Assembly: GCA_003024985.2 (NCBI GenBank)
Contig: PXIH01S0014534.1
DNA: 12,809 bases
Source: Euperipatoides rowelli
Lineage: Eukaryota > Onychophora > Udeonychophora > Euonychophora > Peripatopsidae
Reading direction: 5' to 3' (one strand)
Shown here: one piece after another, positions 1-8,193 of the stretch
Position numbering within the stretch: the stretch's first letter is position 1
How the letters are laid out: each line of letters opens with the position of its first letter
Program-made: the position numbers and the translations under genes
The notes under the pieces: model-generated
What the model saw: only the letters and a program-made list of their open reading frames with translations
The model's database searches: none
What the model was told of the DNA's origin: nothing

Positions 1-140
1 AAAAAGCTAATTAAAATATTTTTAAATTTAAAAAAAAAGGTGTCGAGGAGGGTGTCAAGAGTAAGTTCAGCCCTGGGATACCAAACAGTCATGGTGCACC
101 TCTGCATATGTTAATTTTCTCTGAATAACAGCACACTCTC
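1..140. other. less AT-rich island with open frames, origin unknown
   Basis: This stretch is richer in G and C than the several hundred bases after it. Two plus-strand frames are open for much of it. One runs from the window edge to a stop near 111. The other runs from 15 to a TAA near 137 and reads in part VEEGVKSKFSPGIPNSHGAP. A donor-like AAGA|GTAAGT lies at 57-66, but no polypyrimidine tract or acceptor is visible on its left, only an A-rich run. The minus strand is also open across the same bases. I cannot tell whether it is a broken exon, a transposon fragment or chance. The following 142-170 has degenerate CCTAA-like units and nothing else recognisable. Confidence 0.2.
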
Positions 141-170
141 CTTAACCTAAACCTAACTCTCTGAATCCAG

Positions 171-813
171 AAAAGTCGGAAGTTAATTAAATCAGAGCAA
201 ACTCGTAGCGTGTTCGAATGGTAATAAGTTTTTTTTTTCTTCTTCTTACTAGTGACGTTATAAAAACAACTGCAATCAACAAAATAAATATCCTATTAAA
301 AAAAAAGGAATTACAGATTTTTAATATACCGTACTTCATTTAATAAGATATAATACTTGTAGAGAATCATTTTAAAATTGAATAATTTGATTTAGAAAAT
401 TAATGAAATTTATGAGCGGCTTTGATGATTGAATAAAGTTTGTAATAATTACACTGCTATTGTAAATGAATTTTCACAATGAAAATAATAAATAAATTAC
501 AATGAATCAAGGCAAATCCAACCAACTACTGTATTTGATGAATTAATGACTTTATTTCTTTGATTAATCAACTACACTGTATTGTGGTGTGTGAGATTTT
601 TCTTGCATTTGCCATGACAAGGCTTTTTTTTTACGACAAAAATAACAATGAGAAAAAGAGAGAATTTTTATTTTGGTGATTTCCAATAGACTATGTCTTA
701 TTTAGTAAATACACAAGTTTGCAACCCCTACTAAATATTAACAATCACATTTTCAAATGAAAATACATTATATTTTCAGCATTATTGGTAATTTTATGAC
801 TAGTTTGGTTTCT
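171..813. other. AT-rich non-coding stretch
   Basis: Nothing recognisable was found here. It is very AT-rich with poly-T and poly-A runs (for example 229-238 and 624-632). There is a weak B-box-like GTTCGAATG near 213 followed by a T run, but no tRNA fold can be built around it. Stops are dense in all frames. Confidence 0.6.
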
Positions 814-1468
814 GATTAGAATCTGTTATCTGTCCACCAATATAAGCGGAAGAATATTAAATCTGGTGAAGAAACAACTGATCACATGCTAAAAAGCAAA
901 AATCGCTTTTTAGCAGACAATCTGGCGTTGTTTGCTCACCAGATCTAATATCCTCCACAATTATGCGGGGGATAATTACACCATGAAAGTTCAACCTTCA
1001 GATACGATTATTGGAAAATCGATCTTTCTCGGAAAACACCCGATCAACTAATATGTCATTTACATGATGATCTGATTTTATGACCTTGGGATTGGCGAAT
1101 GTATTCTAGCAAAAATATTTTACATTTTTAATTTTTTAAAACTTATTAATCGTAACCAGACATAAATGATGCTTTACTGGGTTGATAAGGACTAAAAGTA
1201 AATCACATGATTTATCTAATAATAGATTTTAAAAGGTAGGCTCACTCGTCTAATTATGTCGTCAAAATTTTTAGTTTTTTGTTCTAAGGACCCCAAGTTT
1301 TTTTTCTTGCATTCCTAAACTGTACTTTACCCAGAAATACATTATAATAATCAAAATGTGAAATACATTTGGCTTGTGGGAATCACACGTTACATTATTA
1401 GACCTCTGTGAATCACATGTTCAAAGGCTATACGGTAACAAGTGGTGGGCATATAACGGATTCTAACT
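814..1468. mobile_element. candidate inverted-repeat element, ~655 bp
   Basis: The 26 bases at 814-839 match the reverse complement of 1443-1468 at 21 of 26 positions; the shared core is AGAATCYGTTAT...CCACCA. That gives an outer inverted repeat enclosing about 600 bp with no credible coding frame. Inside the left end sits a second, longer imperfect hairpin (834-968). A further copy of the left-end sequence is at 12601-12660, so the family is dispersed. No target-site duplication is clear. The terminal sequence matches no superfamily I can name. It may be a foldback or MITE-like element, or two independent fragments of one repeat family in opposite orientation. Confidence 0.35.
834..968. repeat. 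long imperfect hairpin with perfect inner stem
   Basis: The left arm 834-878 and right arm 927-968 are imperfect reverse complements; they share CCACCA/GTGG-type ends, the AATATTARATCTGGTGA core and the GTTGTTT end. At the centre, GCTAAAAAGC (888-897) pairs perfectly with GCTTTTTAGC (905-914) around a 7-base loop. The whole 135-base stretch can fold into one long stem-loop. The left arm recurs at 12610-12660 at about 86 percent over 51 bases, which shows that the arm is part of a repeat family. A short open frame crosses the right arm and ends near 1051, but it is within chance expectation. Confidence 0.65.
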
Positions 1469-2435
1469 CTGTTTATAGCCCAATCATTTATGGGTTAAAA
1501 AATAATTCACGATTATTCATATTCTATATCAAAGATCTGAAATGGCAATAATATACATCAATAAATAAAGGTCCTACTCAGTAGTGTGATTAAAATATTT
1601 TAGGAAATGTTTGCACGTTCGCTCTTTAAAGTCCCCTGTATTATTTTGACCGTTAGCTACTTTTTGTCTGAATATATTAAATTCATCACTGAAAATTCTC
1701 TTTCTGCTTCTGATGAACTAAAGCGATAGTATTTATATTTTAAACTTTCTCTGAATTTATTTAGGATATTCAGAGTCTGACAATTTCTCCGCACATTTTT
1801 TAAAAATTAATCATTGTTGTCGGCTTCGTAATTTAAAAATGCATTGAATGCTTTTGCATTTTTTTTCTTCTGCAGTTTTCCACGGAGCAATAATTCAAGA
1901 TTTTCAATTTATTATTTTTGCTTCAATTTGTTTTCTTAGGATTTGTTTATTTGATTTTACATTTTTGTTCTTTCTTGTAAGAGAAATAAATTTTGATTGT
2001 TGTTAATTTAAAAAAAAATATTTGATAATTTGTTTCAAAGCATTTTCAATTCAATTTAAAACATGTCTTAAAAAGAAAAACTAGTTTTGACTTATTTTTG
2101 CCGACAAGTTTGCCCATTGTTCAAACCATCAGATATTTTAGGATTCATTTTACGTATTACTTTTAAATATTACTGTAGTTAAGTAAAATGAAATATACGA
2201 ACGCTTGACGTATATTCTCCATGCTCTGCTCCGAGAAAATTAACATATGCAGTCAAAAATATCAAGTGACATACTGTTAAATATAATCTCAGGCTAAGAC
2301 AATTTTATTTTATTTATTACATTTCATATTTAAATAAATATTTTTTTTACATGTGGAACCCCTTTTTTTAAGTCATTCTCTTTGAAATATATGAAAAAAA
2401 ATGTCCAAGTCCATTGTGTGTCACATTTAAACTTT
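1469..2435. other. AT-rich non-coding stretch
   Basis: No gene, RNA or repeat could be supported here. It is strongly AT-rich with many short homopolymers (for example T runs near 1860 and 2341) and frequent stops on both strands. Isolated AATAAA hexamers occur but have no coding sequence upstream. Confidence 0.6.
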
Positions 2436-2470
2436 AATAAATAAATAAATAACCTTTATTGGCAAAAGAA
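2436..2470 (-). mobile_element. probable 3' tail of a non-LTR retrotransposon (LINE)
   Basis: Read on the minus strand this is GCCAATAAAGGTTATTTATT followed by further TTTA units. A terminal AATAAAGG next to a short (TTTA)n repeat is typical of the 3' ends of several jockey, CR1 and related LINE families, which end in a simple repeat instead of pure poly(A). Sequence to the right (up to about 2725), which would be the upstream part of the element, is somewhat less AT-rich but contains stops in every minus-strand frame. I could not recognise reverse transcriptase in it. If real, this is a short, decayed, 5'-truncated copy. Confidence 0.4.
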
Positions 2471-2975
2471 ATACAAAATAAAGCAAAAACTACAAAATCA
2501 GACGAATTCATCTTAATCAATATTAGTAACCAAACGTAATGTTCTCTGTGTTAAAACCATATTTAATTTTGATTGCAAACTGTTCATTTAAAAAATTCTT
2601 AGATTTATCAATAAATAACTGTCTTGATGTGATGTTGCAAATTGACAAAGTAAGCCTCCTTAGCAATAAATTTTGGGAGAGGACCATCCTCCCCCCTCTC
2701 CTAGGAACTCTGAATATTTTCTATTAGAAGAAAATTCCACATATACAGGTACAGTCTGTAGAAGATAATTTTTCACCTCGTGATATACAAATGGTATTTT
2801 ATTGCATTTAAAATTATGTAGGAATATTTTTATTTGATGTCACCGATAAATCAATAAAATAAAATAATAAAGTTGAAATTATATCTCTAACTTAATTGTT
2901 ACATTAATATTCCAATTATATTAAAATTTTGTATCATGCCACTCATTATTAATATGTGCATAGTAAAAATAAGCT
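2471..2975. other. non-coding stretch, possibly remnant LINE body
   Basis: The left part up to about 2725 may belong to the LINE tail next to it. A 62-codon plus-strand frame at 2539-2727 is open, but its composition (rich in L, F, I, N and K) is what AT-rich DNA gives by chance. The remainder is AT-rich with no motif seen. Confidence 0.45.
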
Positions 2976-3221
2976 TAGGCTGATCTGATGCAGTTCTGGA
3001 CTGGTGGAGCTCAAATGCTCCCATGCATTGTGCAGAAACAGGAATTAGAAGAATTTGAGTTAATAAAAGATTTAGATCCCCTATTCACATTGACACTTTA
3101 TTCGGGGCTGAGATACGGTTGGGTCATGGACAGTACTATTCGCATGGACATTTCATCCCCGGTTGAGCCACTATTCTTGAGAATGGACGAACTGCTGTTA
3201 AGCCTTATTCAGTGTCCATGA
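2976..3221 (+). CDS. orphan open frame, unrecognised; possible exon or pseudogene
   Basis: The frame opens after a TAG at 2973-2975. Its first ATG is at 2988 and it stops with TGA at 3219-3221, giving about 77 codons from the ATG. Base composition is clearly less AT-rich than the flanks, and the predicted peptide has mixed composition with segments such as MQFWTGGAQMLP and DSTIRMDISSPVEPLFLRMD. The QFWTGG...LP piece faintly recalls the F-x-T-G...P signature of HECT ubiquitin-ligase domains, but the residues after it do not follow that family and I do not make the assignment. An AG acceptor-like GATGCAG lies at 2985-2991. The minus strand is also open over part of the same bases. It could be an exon, a transposon fragment or chance. 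Confidence 0.22.
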
Positions 3222-3452
3222 AAATGCTTTCCTATTCTCAGTCATGTTAAATAGCCGATTTAATTGTGAGATCTTTAATTCTCACGACTTTCGGGGTTTT
3301 TTTCCAGAACAAAGTTTATTGCCTTATTAAAGTACAATTTAATAAGTTTAATCCTTGCTTACAACACATTAGCTGTAGTTTATAGTAATGAAAAAGTATT
3401 TTAATTATGTTTTTAAGTTTTGTATAGCCTACAAATGTTATCATATCAATTA

Positions 3453-3808
3453 ATGTCATTAATAGATACGATACCGTAATCGTATACTGTATATGTTTCA
3501 TCAGGAATTTAAAGCACATTATAAAATGTCATTACTAGATACAATATCATAATTTTATACTGTATATGTTTCATTCAAAAATTTAAACATTATAAAATGT
3601 CATTAATAGATACGGTACCGTTATCGTATACTGTATATGCTTCATTCAGGAATTTAAAGCACATTATAAAATGTCATTAATAGATACAATATCGTAATTG
3701 TATGTCGTACTGTATATGTTAATTCAGGAATTTAAAGCACATTATAAAATGTCATTAATAGATACGTTATCGTAATCGTATACTGTATATGTTTCATTCA
3801 GGAATTTA
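3453..3808 (+). repeat. tandem repeat, ~73-bp unit, five copies
   Basis: Units begin with ATGTCATT at 3453, 3526, 3597, 3671 and 3749, giving periods of 73, 71, 74 and 78 bases. The last unit is cut short where the sequence changes at about 3808. Each unit runs through ATTAATAGATACG, CGTATACTGTATATG, TTCATTCAGGAATTTAAAGC and ACATTATAAA. An inverted repeat lies within the unit; in unit 1 ATACGAT (3466-3472) pairs with ATCGTAT (3479-3485), and in unit 3 ACGGTACCGT (3612-3621) is a perfect palindrome. Copies are similar but not identical, so the array is not very recent. Confidence 0.9.
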
Positions 3809-3925
3809 CCGGTATTTTTTTCAGCTCATTATTCATTTTTTTTTTATTAAACATTAGCTTTTAATTAATTTTATTTCCAGATTATAGTCTAATGGCAATT
3901 AATGTTTATGAAATTGCAACATTCA

Positions 3926-3947
3926 CTTTAGAGTGAAGACTCTAAAG
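3926..3947. repeat. perfect 9-bp hairpin with GAAG loop
   Basis: CTTTAGAGT at 3926-3934 is followed by GAAG and then ACTCTAAAG at 3939-3947, an exact inverted repeat. It sits inside duplication copy 1, and the matching place in copy 2 (about 10548-10566) has lost the pairing. There is no T run or CTRR end after it that would mark a Helitron terminus. Confidence 0.5.
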
Positions 3948-4094
3948 ATAATGGGTAATTAAAGCAAAATTTCTGTTAATTTATTTATTTATCAATTAGA
4001 AAACAAAAGGCATGTCTGTTTATAACTAAATTGTTTGCAATAAAATATATTAACTGCTATTACATCAAAGTAATTTTTATTGTATAATGATTAA

Positions 4095-4286
4095 ACTAAC
4101 CATGATTGGGACAGAGTTGAGTTCCCATGGAAACTAGCCTTGTATGAGCCAGCGTTGTGTTCAGATGCCTTGATGTAAATTAACCTGGCCAAGACAGGTA
4201 AAAATGATAAGTCAAGCGCAAAATTGGTTGAGGCGTGGTTTCTCCATGGTGGAAATAATTGTCAATGCAAACGGGACCTTAGTTAC
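4095..4286 (+). pseudogene. coding-like frame broken by one stop; very tentative
   Basis: One frame stays open for 64 codons apart from a single TAA at 4176-4178. It lies in a less AT-rich patch between the duplication block and the minisatellite. The two parts read for example WDRVEFPWKLALYEPALCSD and KSSAKLVEAWFLHGGNNC. I do not recognise either. A donor-like GACAG|GTAAAA is at 4193-4202, but every frame leading into it has a close upstream stop. It could be a decayed exon or transposon fragment, but chance is a real possibility at this length. Confidence 0.13.
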
Positions 4287-5171
4287 TAGGTAAATAGTCT
4301 TAGTAGGTTGGTAGTTTTAGTAGGTAGGTAGTCTTAGTAGGCAAGTAATCTTAGTAGGTAGGTAGTCTTAGTTTGTAAGTAGTCTTAGTAAGTATAGTTT
4401 TAGTAGGTAGTTAGTCTTATTAGGTAGTTGTCTTAGTAGGCAGGTAGTCTTAGTAAATAGGTAGTGTTGTTAGGTAGTCTTAGTAAGTCTTAGTAGATAG
4501 GTAGTCTTAGGTAGATATTCTTAGTAGTTAGGTACGGTAGTCTTAGTAGGCAAGTAATCTTAGTAGTAAATAGTCTTAGTAGGTAGGTAGTCTTAGGTAA
4601 GTAGTCTTAGTTGGCAAGTAATCTTAGTAGTAAATAGTCTTAGTAAGTAGGTAGTCTTAGTAGGTAGGTAGTCTTAGTAGGTAGGTAGTCTTAGTAGGTA
4701 GGTAGTCTTTGTAGGTATGTAGTCTTATTAGGTAGGTAGTCTTAGTAGGCAGGTAGTCTTAGTAGATAGGTAGGTAGTCTTTGTAGTAAATAGTTTTAGT
4801 AGGTAGGTAGTCTTAGTAGTTAGGTACGGTAGTCTTAGTAGGCAAGTAATCTTAGTAATAAATAGTATTAATAGGTAGGTAATCTTAGTAGGTAGGTAGG
4901 TAGGTAGTCTTCGTAGGCAAGTAATCTTATTGGTAGATAGTCTTAGTAGGTAGGTAATCTTAGTAGGTAGGGAGTCTTAGTAGGCAAGTAATTTAGTAGG
5001 CAAGTAATCTCAGTAGTAGGTAGGTAGTCTTAGTAGGTAGGTAATCTTAGTAGTAAATAGTCTTAGTAGGTAGGTAGTTTTATTAGGTAGGTAGTCTTAG
5101 TAGGTAGGTAGTCTTAGTAGTAAATAGTATTAGTAGCTAGGTAGTCTTAATAGATAGGCAGTCTCTTAGTA
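4287..5171. repeat. minisatellite, ~17-bp unit, about 50 copies
   Basis: About 885 bases are built from variants of TAGTCTTAGTAGGTAGG. Variant units include GGCAAGTAATCTTAGTA, TAGTAAATAGTCTTAGTA and shortened or extended GTAG runs. A larger pattern lies on top of this: the distinctive block TAGTTAGGTACGGTAGTCTT followed by GGCAAGTAATCTTAGTA occurs near 4526 and again near 4818, about 292 bases apart, which points to duplication of multi-unit blocks within the array. The 17-base period is not a multiple of three and TAG is frequent, so it cannot encode a repeat protein on the plus strand. It probably varies in length between individuals. Confidence 0.95.
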
Positions 5172-5301
5172 CAGCATCACATACATTAACTGATCCTGTA
5201 TACTTTCATTAGTTTTAAAAAGTAAAACCAAAATAATGATTCATAGGCTATAAATTATATAACATAAAAAAATTGACTTTATACCAAATTATTATTTTTT
5301 T

Positions 5302-5503
5302 CGAGATAGGGCCTATGTGTTTTATAAAAAGGAAAAGTATTTTGTATTTAGAAAAAATTGAAAATACAAAAGTATTTTGTATTATGGATACTTTAATTTT
5401 ATATTTCAAATACATTTTTTTTTTTTTTTGGGGGGGGGGGGAGGGGGAGGAGTATTTTGTATTGTATTTCACATAATTTTTTTAAGTATTTTGCTCATCT
5501 CTT
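5302..5503. mobile_element. probable decayed hAT-type MITE (AAATACAAAATACTTT family)
   Basis: The block has several copies of AAGTATTTTGTATT on both strands (AAAAGTATTTTGTATT near 5334 and 5370, AAATAC near 5357, AGTATTTTGTATTGTATTTC near 5451). It ends with AAGTATTTTGCTCATCTCT at 5484-5502. Non-autonomous hAT elements in many animals end in CAGAGATGGGCAAAATACTT, and the right end here is close to the reverse complement of that. The left end at 5302 (CGAGATAGGGC) is a poor match. No 8-bp target duplication is visible. Family placement rests on memory of the terminal motif. Overlapping open frames in this block are repeat artefacts. Confidence 0.45.
5415..5450 (+). repeat. T15/G12 homopolymer junction, potential G-quadruplex
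   Basis: Fifteen T residues (5415-5429) run directly into twelve G residues (5430-5441), then A, five G, A and two G. In DNA this AT-rich the G run is exceptional. It could form a G-quadruplex on the plus strand. Homopolymers of this length are also error-prone in sequencing and assembly, so the exact count is uncertain. Confidence 0.8.
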
Positions 5504-6374
5504 TGTCTGCCAGAATCATTTGATTATTTATAAAAAAAAATACCAACTTTTAATCCAATTGATCTTATGATTTTATTCATTTGAAGACTTGATCATTTCA
5601 CTTTTGTACCTGTCACCTTGAAAAGATAATTTAGGAGACACCTGCGGTTGATTGCCTGGTTTGGAGAATAACATAATAAATAGCAAATGGTTTGAATTTC
5701 ATTTATGTGAGCATTAATGTCACAGAATCTCTTGTAATGTAAAGTTTTTTTTCAATTTTGTTTGTTTTGAAAAGAAGAAATAAAGCAAAGGAATCATTGA
5801 CCCGAGTGTCTTTCAATATATTTCTTTTGTTTGCTCTCAGTAAATGGATCATATTACTCTTAATGCTAGAAAATCTTCATTTCATTGGACCAGGATTTTT
5901 TTTTTTTAACTATTAGAATTTCTGCGAAAACCTGAATAAAATAATCACTCATTCATTTCTTTAAAAACTTTTCAGCTCTTTAAATTAAATGTGAAAAACT
6001 GATGAATTTTAAGTGAATTGAAAACCCATTGTTCCCAGCATTCATTGCGGTAATTTTTTTTTTTTAAAAAAAAAATACTTGTTTAGAATATAGATAAGCA
6101 GGCATTCTGTACAAAATTGACTTGCAAGTAAAGGCTTTTAAATAAAACTAGATTGAAAAGCCTTTAAATTTTAATATTTTAAAAAAAAATTAAATAATAG
6201 CAAAACAAATTGATAAAGTATAAATTTGTTAAAAGTGATTGATACCAGAGAAATGGTACAAGATGGGTCTTAATCCTGTAGAGTAAAATTGTTATTTTTT
6301 TTAAAAAAATTGCATGCCAGGAACAATGGTTCCTACTCCCTTTTATCGAAACATATAGGGCCCATATTTACACT
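5504..6374. other. AT-rich non-coding stretch
   Basis: No gene is supported here. One very good acceptor-like tract ends at CTCTCAG near 5840, but no donor follows in an open frame. A perfect 11-bp inverted repeat TAAAGGCTTTT (6129-6139) with AAAAGCCTTTA (6156-6166) around a 16-base loop is the only clear local structure. The remainder is homopolymers and AT-rich sequence. Confidence 0.55.
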
Positions 6375-6664
6375 AGCGTCTAGGTATCAAACTTAATTTA
6401 GCGCATTCCTCCAAGATGGCGTATGTGCTCAGATGCTTTTTTTTTATTATTTAAAGTCCTAACATTACCCTGAACTCTAACTCCAACTACATGTGAAATT
6501 CACTATGCCCCAACCCTATGATAATCAAGAGGTATAATATACTTTTTTTGATCAATTGTGATATTTTGACGCAACTTGTGTCGGCCCTACTGTTAACCAA
6601 TCAATGGCCCTAAACGATGGGTTTTTGGAGGAATGCGCTAAATTAAGTTTGATACCCAGACACT
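6375..6664. mobile_element. MITE with ~40-bp terminal inverted repeats
   Basis: The sequence at 6375-6414 is the reverse complement of 6625-6664 with only two mismatches over 40 bases; the shared core is GGTATCAAACTTAATTTAGC followed by GCATTCCTCCAA. The 290-bp element has no transposase, as expected for a non-autonomous MITE. Its interior has T-rich runs and degenerate CCTAA-like stretches. The hexamer TTTACA occurs on both sides (6367-6372 and 6669-6674). This could be a target duplication if the ends lie a few bases outside the clean repeat, but that is weak. Superfamily is unassigned. Near-identical TIRs suggest a fairly recent insertion. Confidence 0.88.
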
Positions 6665-6676
6665 TATTTTTACAAG

Positions 6677-6769
6677 CTCTGCCATCTCTATCTAAAGGAG
6701 GTCATAAACACTTTTGCTTATCATCATGTGATCTATTCTCCTCTGTCACTACAGAAGGTGGTAGAGGAA
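6677..6769 (+). CDS. candidate internal exon of an unrecognised gene
   Basis: One frame is open from 6653 to a stop at 6794. The stretch 6677-6769 is bounded by a possible acceptor (TTTTTACAAG|CTC) and a donor (GAGGAA|GTAAGG). It would give 31 codons in phase 0, starting LCHLYLKEVI and ending SLQKVVEE. Phase 0 at its end agrees with phase 0 at the start of the candidate terminal exon at 8928, leaving a 2.16-kb intron. An alternative reading uses the stronger acceptor CTCTGTCACTACAG at 6741-6754 and leaves a 15-base microexon. It starts only 12 bases past the MITE. The product is not recognised. Chance openness of this length is common here. Confidence 0.27.
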
Positions 6770-6796
6770 GTAAGGATTAGTCATGGAACTTTTTAA

Positions 6797-8193
6797 CAAT
6801 GGTAATCTCCGATGTAAATAACAGCACCAAATTAAAGTAGCCTATTTACATAAATAATTAATCTCACTAAACAGTCAAATTCATAACGCATACCTTTCTA
6901 AAAGGGATACATTATTTTGTTTCCCCACAAATAAATAAAATTTCCTGCCGTTTGATGTCGATTACAGAGAGAGAGGAGAGTTTATTTCTTACCTGATATT
7001 CTCTGCTGTATATTTTTGAAAAAAAGACTGCAGACCTGGCTGCATTTGTAAAAACTCTTTCTCAGATAGGAATTATAGTACATCTTACTTACTCAAAATT
7101 TACCTGCTTAATTCTTCTAAAGTTCTTCAGCAGTTCCTATTCGATCAATCTAGGTCCTAGAGGATCTTTAACTTAATTAATGAAATATATGTGTCATTCA
7201 TTGGCTGCCTGCTTATTTTACTTGTATTTTTTTTATTCACTTTCTGCATTTATTTTTTTGGCTTTCAACATGGGGAAATGTTTTTTTTCCCCCTGGATTT
7301 CAAATAAAATGCATGTCCGATGCAAATACCTATATACTTTATATATTTTCTTCTATACTTCAAAGTGAGGAAAAATTGGATTCAAAATGTCCACAAGAAG
7401 ATTTTTTTTTAATTCACCTAATGACAAAATTAGTTTCACTATTGCCCCAAAGTTTACTCTCACCAAAACATTGGGATCTGCTGAATAGAAAATGTTTAAA
7501 CTTATATGAATTTTAATAATAAAAGAAGATCAAGGGCTGGCCGTAAATGCTAAAATGCTCGCTGTATTCATTTGATAAAAATACATGAGTAAAACTATAT
7601 TAGGTTGTCGATTTGCATAATCTTATTAAAGTTGAAGTGCAAACATTGTTCATTTCACCATTACTCATTATTCAATAAATTTGATGAAATATAAGCCTAA
7701 CAAAGTATAAACTCTACTTTCAATACTCTTAATTGATGCAGTGGTACCTTAATATTTATACATTTTGAATTAATTAATCTTCTTAAAATGAATATTGCCA
7801 ATATTATCCATTATTATTATTTTTTATATATATAATATAAAAAAAAAAACCTATATGGAAATCCAAAAAATAATAAATACAATGCCACTCTAGTGAACTG
7901 GTTAATCTGAATTAACATAACATAATCCATAATTAATTATATTAATATAAACACTAATATATTAATTTATTTTTTAATTACTACAATATTAAAACAGATT
8001 TTGTAGACAATAGAAAGAAAACAAATGAAATTTACTTGTCTTTTTTTAAAAAAAAAGACAAAATAAGAATTAAATGATCTTTGGTTTTAAGAATATACAT
8101 TCAACCCAAATGAATTGTCTTTTAATAATTATTATTATTGGAATATCATTTCTAATTTGGCTAAGAAATTAATTTGTAATGTTTAAAAGTAAT
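6797..8193. other. AT-rich stretch, intronic if the exon pair is real
   Basis: No plus-strand feature is supported. Long T and A runs and stops are dense. Plus-strand frames near 7180-7516 are open, but their F/Y/L/S-rich translation is that of random AT-rich DNA. A minus-strand ATG frame ending at a good donor (7083 down to 6993) is described among the findings. Confidence 0.5.

Larger units (their letters stand above)
3327..4097 (+). repeat. direct duplication, copy 1
   Basis: Collinear matches link this block with 9906-10863 in the same orientation. They are TTAAAGTACAATTY (3327 and 9906), ATTAGCNGTAGTTT (3368 and 9961), a 73-bp-type unit (3453 onward and 10044), TTTCAGCTCA (about 3819 and 10110), 3945-3967 with 10561-10583 (21 of 23) and 4051-4097 with 10817-10863 (40 of 47). 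Indels separate the matches. This copy carries five tandem 73-bp units where the other has one. It has no coding frame. It may be an old segmental duplication or two copies of an interspersed repeat. Confidence 0.75.

Noticed and set aside
142-160. CCTTAACCTAAACCTAACTC as telomere repeat.
   Set aside because: Only three degenerate units; similar CCTAA-like strings occur inside the MITE at 6450-6520, so a repeat-derived origin is more likely.
205-240. B-box-like GTTCGAATG with following T run as a tRNA or tRNA-derived SINE.
   Set aside because: The A box and a cloverleaf fold are missing and the B box lacks its final C.
2539-2727. Plus-strand frame of 62 codons with a donor-like AAA|GTAAGC inside.
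   Set aside because: Composition matches random AT-rich DNA and it lies beside a probable minus-strand LINE tail.
3316-3519. Minus-strand frame of 67 codons.
   Set aside because: It runs into the 73-bp tandem repeat and is not kept in the other units or in the second duplication copy.
4287-5171. Regular repeat with variable parts as a CRISPR-like array.
   Set aside because: Units are contiguous 17-mers with no unique spacers, and the context is animal nuclear DNA.
5248-5476. Overlapping plus and minus frames of 67-74 codons.
   Set aside because: Both cross the hAT-like repeat and the T15/G12 tract. Poly-F, poly-G and poly-K/P runs are products of the homopolymers.
5815-5900. Strong acceptor TTTGCTCTCAG followed by an open frame.
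   Set aside because: No GT donor follows before the frame runs into a T run and stops.
7180-7516. Two overlapping plus-strand frames of 62 and 67 codons.
   Set aside because: F/Y/L/S-rich translations in AT-rich DNA with no splice context. Lengths are within chance expectation.
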